DNA of 64,000 bases. Origin: Meiothermus granaticius NBRC 107808. Lineage in GTDB: Bacteria > Deinococcota > Deinococci > Deinococcales > Thermaceae. The DNA lies in contig NZ_QWLB01000006.1 of NCBI RefSeq assembly GCF_003574355.1, positions 35,920 to 99,919 on the forward strand, given 5' to 3'. Of the stretch, positions 59,620 through 64,000 are shown piece by piece (the stretch's first letter is position 1; each line of letters begins with the position of its first letter). The position numbers and the translations under genes are program-made. The notes under the pieces are model-generated. The model had not been told where the DNA came from. It worked only from the letters and a program-made list of their open reading frames with translations, and made no database searches.

Positions 59620-60486
59620 TCACCGCTTCAGCCGAGGGTCTAGGGCATCGCGCAAGCCATCCCCAATCAAGTTAAAGGCCAGCACCGCCAGAAAAATGGC
59701 CAACCCCGGGAAAATGGCCATCCAGGGGGCATACGCCAGATAACCCCGCGCTGCATTCAGCATGGAGCCCCAAGACGGGGTAGGGGGCTGGATGCCCAGG
59801 CCCAAAAAGGAAAGGGTGGCCTCAGCCAACACCGCTGCCGCCGTGCTCAGGCTCACCTGAACGATCAGCGGGCCCAGGATATTGGGCAGAAGATGGCGCA
59901 GCAGCATACGCCCATCGCCAACCCCCAGGGCCAGCGCGGCCTGCACATACTCGCGTGGGCGCTCCGCCAGGGTCTGGCCCCGCACCAACCGGGCGAACAC
60001 CGGGGTGGTAACGATCCCGATGGCCAATAGGGTGTTTTGTAGGCTGGGGCCCAGCACCGCGGCCAAGGCAATCGCCAGCACCAGAAAGGGAAAAGCCAGC
60101 ATGGCATCGGTTAAACGCATCAGAAGGTTGTCCAGCCAGCCACCATAGAACCCCGCGACCAGCCCGATGATCCCCCCCAACACCAGGGCCAGGCTCACCG
60201 AAACCAGGCCAGCCACCAGTGAAACCCGGGCTCCGTAGAGGATCCTCGAGAGGATGTCCCGGCCCAGCTCGTCGGTACCCAGCAGGTGCTGGCTCGAGGG
60301 GGGTTGCTGCAAGGCGGTGAAGTTGGTTTGGGTGGGCGAGTAGGGGCTGAGCCAGGGTGCGAACACCGCCCCTAGGGCCAACAGGGCCAGAATCACCCCC
60401 CCCACCAGGGCCAGGCGGTTGGAGAACAGTCTCCGCAGGACCGGGTTGCGGACTGGAGCTTTGGAACGGGTGCGGGCCTCAACCAT
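59620..60486 (-). CDS. ABC transporter permease, DppC/OppC family (C1)
   Basis: A 288-residue permease with LLGTDELGRDILSRILYGAR and docking loop YVQAALALGVGDGRMLLRHL. ATG 60486 overlaps the upstream B1 stop by eight bases; an in-frame TTG at 60504 would add six residues. It is clearly paralogous to C2 but not close to identical. Confidence 0.93.
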   Translation of the reverse strand: MVEARTRSKAPVRNPVLRRLFSNRLALVGGVILALLALGAVFAPWLSPYSPTQTNFTALQQPPSSQHLLGTDELGRDILSRILYGARVSLVAGLVSVSLALVLGGIIGLVAGFYGGWLDNLLMRLTDAMLAFPFLVLAIALAAVLGPSLQNTLLAIGIVTTPVFARLVRGQTLAERPREYVQAALALGVGDGRMLLRHLLPNILGPLIVQVSLSTAAAVLAEATLSFLGLGIQPPTPSWGSMLNAARGYLAYAPWMAIFPGLAIFLAVLAFNLIGDGLRDALDPRLKR

Positions 60487-61423
60487 AGCGAATCCGAGGA
60501 TCAATTGCCGCGTAGAGCAAATCTACCAGTACATTAACCAAAAACACCGCCAGCGCCGAGAACAGCACCACCGCTTGCAGCACCGGGAAATCGCGGTTAA
60601 AAACCGAGTCCACCACCAACCGCCCGAAGCCAGGGATCGAAAAGACCTGCTCGGTAATGACCGCACCGCCCAGCAACCCACCCAGTTGCAGCCCGATGAC
60701 CGTGACCACCGGGATCGCGGCATTGCGCAGGGCGTGCTTATAGACCACCACCGGCCCAGCCAAGCCCTTGGCCCGCGCGGTGCGCACGTAGTCCTGTGAG
60801 AGCACCTCGAGCATGCTGTTTCGGGTGAAGCGGGCGATGGCCCCGGCCAGCGCGGTTCCTAGGGTGAAGGCCGGTAATAGCATTAGCAGCAGGTTTTTGC
60901 GCAGGTCCACCCAAGGCTCTACGTAACCAGACGGTGGGATCCAGCCCAAGCGGATGCTGAAAAGGTAGACCAGCAGGATCCCCAAAAAGAAGTTGGGGAC
61001 GCTGATCCCCGATAGCGCTACCACCGTCACCCCGGCATCGGCTGCGCTGCCCCGGCGCAGCGCAGCCACCACCCCAGCCGGAATCCCCAGCAGCAGGGCA
61101 ATGAGCAGGGCAAAGAAAGAGAGCTCGAGGGTGGTCGGGAGCTTCTGCCACAAAATCGGGCCCACCGGGGCATGATCCCGCAATGAGCGCCCGAAATCCC
61201 CATGCAGCAGCGAGGCGGCCCAGCTGGCATACTGCACATAGAGGGGCCGATTCAGCCCCAGTTCATCGCGCAGCTTGGCCACCAGCTCGGGGGTGGCCTC
61301 CTCGCCCAGGAGCAGAAGGGCCGGGTCCCCGGGCAGGACTCGAGTCAGGGCAAAGACCAGCAGCGTCACCAACACCAGGGTGGGCAGTCCCCCAATCAGG
61401 CGCCGCAGGACAAAGAGGGTCAT
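60479..61423 (-). CDS. ABC transporter permease, DppB/OppB family (B1)
   Basis: A 314-residue permease: LRRLIGGLPTLVLVTLLVFA and VLPGDPALLLLGEEA at the N-terminus, docking loop MLEVLSQDYVRTARAKGLAG. Bases 60720-60814 are nearly identical to the B2 permease. GGGGG lies eight bases before the ATG. It follows the first binding-protein gene by 56 bp. Confidence 0.94.
   Translation of the reverse strand: MTLFVLRRLIGGLPTLVLVTLLVFALTRVLPGDPALLLLGEEATPELVAKLRDELGLNRPLYVQYASWAASLLHGDFGRSLRDHAPVGPILWQKLPTTLELSFFALLIALLLGIPAGVVAALRRGSAADAGVTVVALSGISVPNFFLGILLVYLFSIRLGWIPPSGYVEPWVDLRKNLLLMLLPAFTLGTALAGAIARFTRNSMLEVLSQDYVRTARAKGLAGPVVVYKHALRNAAIPVVTVIGLQLGGLLGGAVITEQVFSIPGFGRLVVDSVFNRDFPVLQAVVLFSALAVFLVNVLVDLLYAAIDPRIRYG
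60720..60814 (-). repeat. 95-bp near-identical tract, copy 2
   Basis: Counterpart of 58087-58181 (93/95 identical), in the B1 permease gene. Confidence 0.9.
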
Positions 61424-61479
61424 GGGCTACCCCCTTCCAGGCCTTTACCCGCTCGAGCCATCGGCCAAAACCTCCGGGT

Positions 61480-62970
61480 TCACTCCCCTAAGCCCGCCGC
61501 CCGGAAGCGCAGAATCCCATCGGGAATGGCTGGGATGCCGCTGACCTTCTTGGAAAGCCCGATGGTGGTTTGGGGGTGGTAGACATAGACGTAGGGCAGG
61601 TCGTCCAGCAAGATCTTCAGGGCCTGGGTGTACAGGTCTCGCCGGGCATCCAACAGCCGCACCGAGCGGGCCCGGTTTAAGAGGGCATCTACCTTGGGGT
61701 TGCAGTACCCAGAGTAGTTCTGGGGCCCCTTGCAGCGGGCGAAATCGTAGATGTTGCCGTCGGGGTCAGGCCGACCGCTCCACCCCACCGCCATGGCCTC
61801 AAAATCGCCCTTGGTGCCCCGGTCCAGCAGGGTACCAAACTCAACCTGCTCAATCTTGACCTGAATCCCGGCCTGGGCCGCCATGGCCTGGTAAACCTGG
61901 GCGAGCTGGGCCAGCACCGGCCCGGGGGCGATGGTCAAGGTGAAGCTGAAGCCCTGGGGCTTACCGCCTTCGGCCAGTTTGCGCTTGGCCAGCTCGAGGT
62001 CGGGCTTGGGCACCGGGATGCTCTTGTCGTAGGCAAAGCTGCTGGGTGGGAAGGGCCCATTGGCCGGCTCCGCAGTGCCCAAGAACACCACCTTGTCCAC
62101 GGTGTCGCGGTCAATGGTGGCAGCAAAGGCCTGCCGTAGGGCTTTGTTGGCCAGCGGCCCCTTGTTGACATTGAGGAACATGCCCTGATACCCGATTCCC
62201 GCGAAGACGTTGGCCGAGAGGTTCGGGTTTTTGCGGATCGCCTCGAGGTCTTTGGGAGCCACTGGGGTGATCACGTTGACTGCACCAGAGAGCAGGTTGG
62301 CCGTACGCACGTCGTCGTCGGGGAAGGGACGGTAGATCAGCTCGTCCACCTTGGGGAACCCCTTCATCCAGTAGTTCTCGTTTTTGGCCAGGGTGATGCG
62401 GTCCTGACGCCGGCGTTCCACGAACTTGAAGGGCCCGGTACCCACCGGACTGTTGCCGAAATCAGCCCCCAGCTTCTGCACGGCGGTAGGGCTGACCATC
62501 ATCCCGGAGCGATCCGAGAGTATGGCCAGAAGAGGGGCGAACGGCTCCTTGAGCACCACCCGCACGGTCAGGTTGTCCACCACCTGCACCTCTTTGACTG
62601 GGGCCAGCTCCCCTGCCCGGCGGCTGCCCTGCGCGGTGCGGTAACGGTCCAGGTTGAACTTCACCGCCGCTGCGTTAAACTCGGTGCCATCCTGAAACTT
62701 GACCCCCGGACGCAGCTTGAAAACATACACCGTGGCGTTCTCCTCCACCGACCAACCCGTAGCCAGCATCGGCACCGGCTTGAGGTTCTCATCCAGGTCT
62801 ACCAGCTTATCGAAGATCTGGTTTTGCACCTGGCGATCCACCAAAGCCGAGGACAACAGGGGGTCCAGGTTGGGCGGATCGGAGTCGAGCCCTACCGTGA
62901 GGGTGGTCTTAGCCAGCGCCCCCCCTAGCATCAATCCAGCCGCCATCATCCATCCCATCCACTTCTTCAT
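61480..62970 (-). CDS. ABC transporter solute-binding protein, family 5 (first of two)
   Basis: A 496-residue binding protein with a signal peptide (MKKWMGWMMAAGLMLGGALA-KT). Family 5 features are GLDSDPPNLDPLLSSALVDR, VYVFKLRPGVKFQDGTEFN and NKALRQAFAATIDRDTVD. It differs strongly in sequence from the binding protein at 56220. AGGAGG lies seven bases before the ATG, and the ATG overlaps the regulator's stop (ATGA). Confidence 0.94.
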   Translation of the reverse strand: MKKWMGWMMAAGLMLGGALAKTTLTVGLDSDPPNLDPLLSSALVDRQVQNQIFDKLVDLDENLKPVPMLATGWSVEENATVYVFKLRPGVKFQDGTEFNAAAVKFNLDRYRTAQGSRRAGELAPVKEVQVVDNLTVRVVLKEPFAPLLAILSDRSGMMVSPTAVQKLGADFGNSPVGTGPFKFVERRRQDRITLAKNENYWMKGFPKVDELIYRPFPDDDVRTANLLSGAVNVITPVAPKDLEAIRKNPNLSANVFAGIGYQGMFLNVNKGPLANKALRQAFAATIDRDTVDKVVFLGTAEPANGPFPPSSFAYDKSIPVPKPDLELAKRKLAEGGKPQGFSFTLTIAPGPVLAQLAQVYQAMAAQAGIQVKIEQVEFGTLLDRGTKGDFEAMAVGWSGRPDPDGNIYDFARCKGPQNYSGYCNPKVDALLNRARSVRLLDARRDLYTQALKILLDDLPYVYVYHPQTTIGLSKKVSGIPAIPDGILRFRAAGLGE

Positions 62971-63659
62971 CCCGCTACCTCCTTGAGTTGAGCGTTGGCC
63001 GAACGCTCCACGGTGGAAAGATGCGCCAACATCGCGGCTCGAGCCCCTTCAGGGTCACGCTCCTGAATGGCCTTGAGAATGCGGCGATGCTCGCGCAAGG
63101 TAAGAGCCGGGCGAAAACGCCGGGCCGTAGCCAAGAGCCGGGTCTGGCGCAACTCCACCCCCAGCAGCTGCAACAACTCCGCCAACAAACCGTTTTGGGC
63201 AGCCTCTGCCAGGGCGCGGTGAAAGCCCAGGTCGAGCTCGAGAAACTTGTGCAGGTCCTGGCTGGCCGCTTGCTGTTCTTGCAGCAGCCCTTCCAGCTTC
63301 TCTAAGCCTGGGCCCTGAACCCGCTGGGCGGCCAGTGCCGCCACCGCGGGCTCGAGAATCCGCCTCAGCTCGAACAGCTCCCCTATAAAAACCGGCTCGT
63401 GCAGCCGAGCGCGCAACCGCCCACTAAACCCCTGAGCCTCGGAGGCCACCCGCGTGCCCTCCCCCTGGCGGATTTCCAGCCAGCCGTGCAGCTCCAGGAT
63501 GCGCAGCGCATCCCGCACCGAGGCCCGGCTAACCCCAAAGCGCAGGGCCAGCTCGCGCTCCGGCGGGAGCTGCGCCCCCGGCTCCCAGACCTTTTCCCGC
63601 AAGAGCTTCTCCAGCTCCTGGGCGAGCTGCTCGGGGATACGGGCGCGGCGAACCAACAT
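62967..63659 (-). CDS. GntR-family transcriptional regulator with FCD domain
   Basis: A 230-residue FadR-subfamily regulator. The winged helix (about 5-72) contains WEPGAQLPPERELALRFGVS and RASVRDALRILELHGWLEIR; the FCD ligand domain (about 80-220) has FELRRILEPAVAALAA, LDLGFHRALAEAAQNGLL and REHRRILKAIQERDPEGAR with the metal-binding His residues. These regulators usually repress a linked operon and are released by a carboxylate ligand. The gene is first in the operon, and a perfect TGGTCAGACCA lies 17 bp upstream of its start. The ATG at 63659 has no ribosome-binding site. Confidence 0.94.
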   Translation of the reverse strand: MLVRRARIPEQLAQELEKLLREKVWEPGAQLPPERELALRFGVSRASVRDALRILELHGWLEIRQGEGTRVASEAQGFSGRLRARLHEPVFIGELFELRRILEPAVAALAAQRVQGPGLEKLEGLLQEQQAASQDLHKFLELDLGFHRALAEAAQNGLLAELLQLLGVELRQTRLLATARRFRPALTLREHRRILKAIQERDPEGARAAMLAHLSTVERSANAQLKEVAG

Positions 63660-63675
63660 AGAGGATTTGGTCGAA

Positions 63676-63686
63676 TGGTCAGACCA
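63676..63686. promoter_or_regulatory. Probable operator of the GntR/FCD regulator
   Basis: TGGTCAGACCA is a perfect odd-centred palindrome matching the TGGT-NNN-ACCA core bound by the FadR/PdhR subgroup. It lies just upstream of the regulator gene, where binding would block transcription of the whole operon. Confidence 0.7.
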
Positions 63687-63754
63687 GTGATTGCAGAAAA
63701 ATACTCTGCTCGGGATACCAAGCTTTGGATCCTAACGCACAATTGGACCATACC

Positions 63755-63812
63755 GGATTCAAAAAGACAGTTGGCAAAACCAAAAAACCTAAGAGGCCAT
63801 CTTTTTGAATCC
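63755..63812. repeat. 13-bp inverted repeat with 32-bp spacer
   Basis: Arms GGATTCAAAAAGA (63755-63767) and TCTTTTTGAATCC (63800-63812) are perfect complements. They lie in the gene-free region 63660-63910 between the regulator and the transposase-like gene. Confidence 0.7.
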
Positions 63813-63833
63813 TAGAGCACTCCCGTTTGGTCG

Positions 63834-63867
63834 GGTGGGTTCATCACCGGCTGGTGATGAACCCACC
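63834..63867. repeat. 15-bp perfect hairpin before the transposase gene
   Basis: Arms 63834-63848 and 63853-63867 (GGTGGGTTCATCACC and its complement) around a GGCT loop. No T-tract follows on either strand, so it is not a standard terminator. Confidence 0.75.
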
Positions 63868-63910
63868 GAATCTAGTGGTCTGGTAACCAATATTCCGGCA
63901 TAATAATTCC

Positions 63911-64000
63911 ATGAAACAAGCCAGTACCAGCAGGGTACACCTGAGCGCCGAAGAACGTGAGCACTTGGAGCAGATGGTCAAGAAGATGGCGTGCGGGGCA
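63911..64000 (+). CDS. Probable IS630-family transposase, N-terminal fragment
   Basis: The first 30 codons of a gene cut by the window edge: MKQASTSRVHLSAEEREHLE followed by QMVKKMACGA. The pattern L(S/T)AEER..LE..V followed by a Lys/Arg-Ala turn is how many IS630-type helix-turn-helix transposases begin. Only this short piece is available, so the family is tentative. TAATAA lies about 10 bases upstream, and two inverted repeats precede it. Confidence 0.5.
   Translation, partial: MKQASTSRVHLSAEEREHLEQMVKKMACGA

Noticed and set aside
58770..60486. A second gene-conversion tract between the two DppC permeases
   Set aside because: They are similar along their length, but I found no long stretch of near-identity like that in the DppB pair.
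1..64000. CRISPR arrays, prophage genes, toxin-antitoxin pairs or rRNA genes
   Set aside because: No regularly spaced direct repeats, no phage structural or integrase genes, no paired small toxin/antitoxin frames and no rRNA sequence were seen; the only mobile-element sign is at the right end.

Overview
The window is GC-rich, densely coded chromosomal DNA from a member of the Deinococcus-Thermus group, most likely Thermaceae (Meiothermus or a close relative). This is an inference from overall gene content, from GTP-type PEP carboxykinase, from a MutS-MutL pair without MutH, from start codons sitting 6-7 bases after a TANNNT -10 box (leaderless messages), and from a very high density of the palindrome CTCGAG. 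No database search was possible, so the genus is not certain.

Layout. 0-5 kb: end of rplT with its terminator, a thioesterase, a two-component system, an envelope protein and glnA. 5.4-10.8 kb: a complete branched-chain amino acid ABC transporter (binding protein, two permeases, two ATPases) with its own promoters. 10.8-20.3 kb: mostly single housekeeping genes (pckG, pgi, mgsA, ndk, a lipid kinase), acetyltransferases, and a two-gene envelope unit (beta-barrel-like protein and LolA-like protein). 20.4-22.4 kb: an orphan pair of peptide-type ABC permeases. 22.5-29 kb: a PrcB-like lipoprotein, folC, a paiB-GNAT-GNAT unit, and the unit Asp23/Gls24 protein-nusB-folD, then a PAP2-like membrane protein and a CAP-domain protein. 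29-36 kb: an acidic hypothetical protein, ppa, a CHASE4-GGDEF-EAL c-di-GMP enzyme, an HtrA-type protease, purU and an ornithine cyclodeaminase-family enzyme. 36-46 kb: moaB, mutS, mutL, clpS, tRNA-Arg(CCG), a membrane-anchored SurA/PpiD-like foldase, an MFS transporter and a C39-like cysteine peptidase. 46-52.5 kb: moaA, a DUF4091 lipoprotein, an arginine/lysine decarboxylase, a CHRD lipoprotein and pyrG.

52.6-64 kb is the accessory part. After a metallo-beta-lactamase-fold hydrolase there is a 10-kb minus-strand operon. It encodes a GntR/FCD regulator, a solute-binding protein, four peptide-type permeases in the order B-C-C-B, a second solute-binding protein, an acetamidase/formamidase-family enzyme and a cytosolic gamma-glutamyltransferase-like enzyme. 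No ATPase for it is present. A perfect TGGTCAGACCA palindrome lies just upstream of the regulator gene, and the two B permeases share a 95-bp tract with only two differences. The window ends with inverted repeats and the first 30 codons of a probable IS630-type transposase.

Working together: the operon at 53.7-63.7 kb looks like a regulated uptake-and-hydrolysis system for an unknown amide or gamma-glutamyl compound, and it is the best candidate here for an undescribed pathway. The rest is mainly nitrogen assimilation (glnA, liv), central carbon metabolism, one-carbon/folate metabolism (folC, folD, purU), DNA repair and envelope biogenesis.
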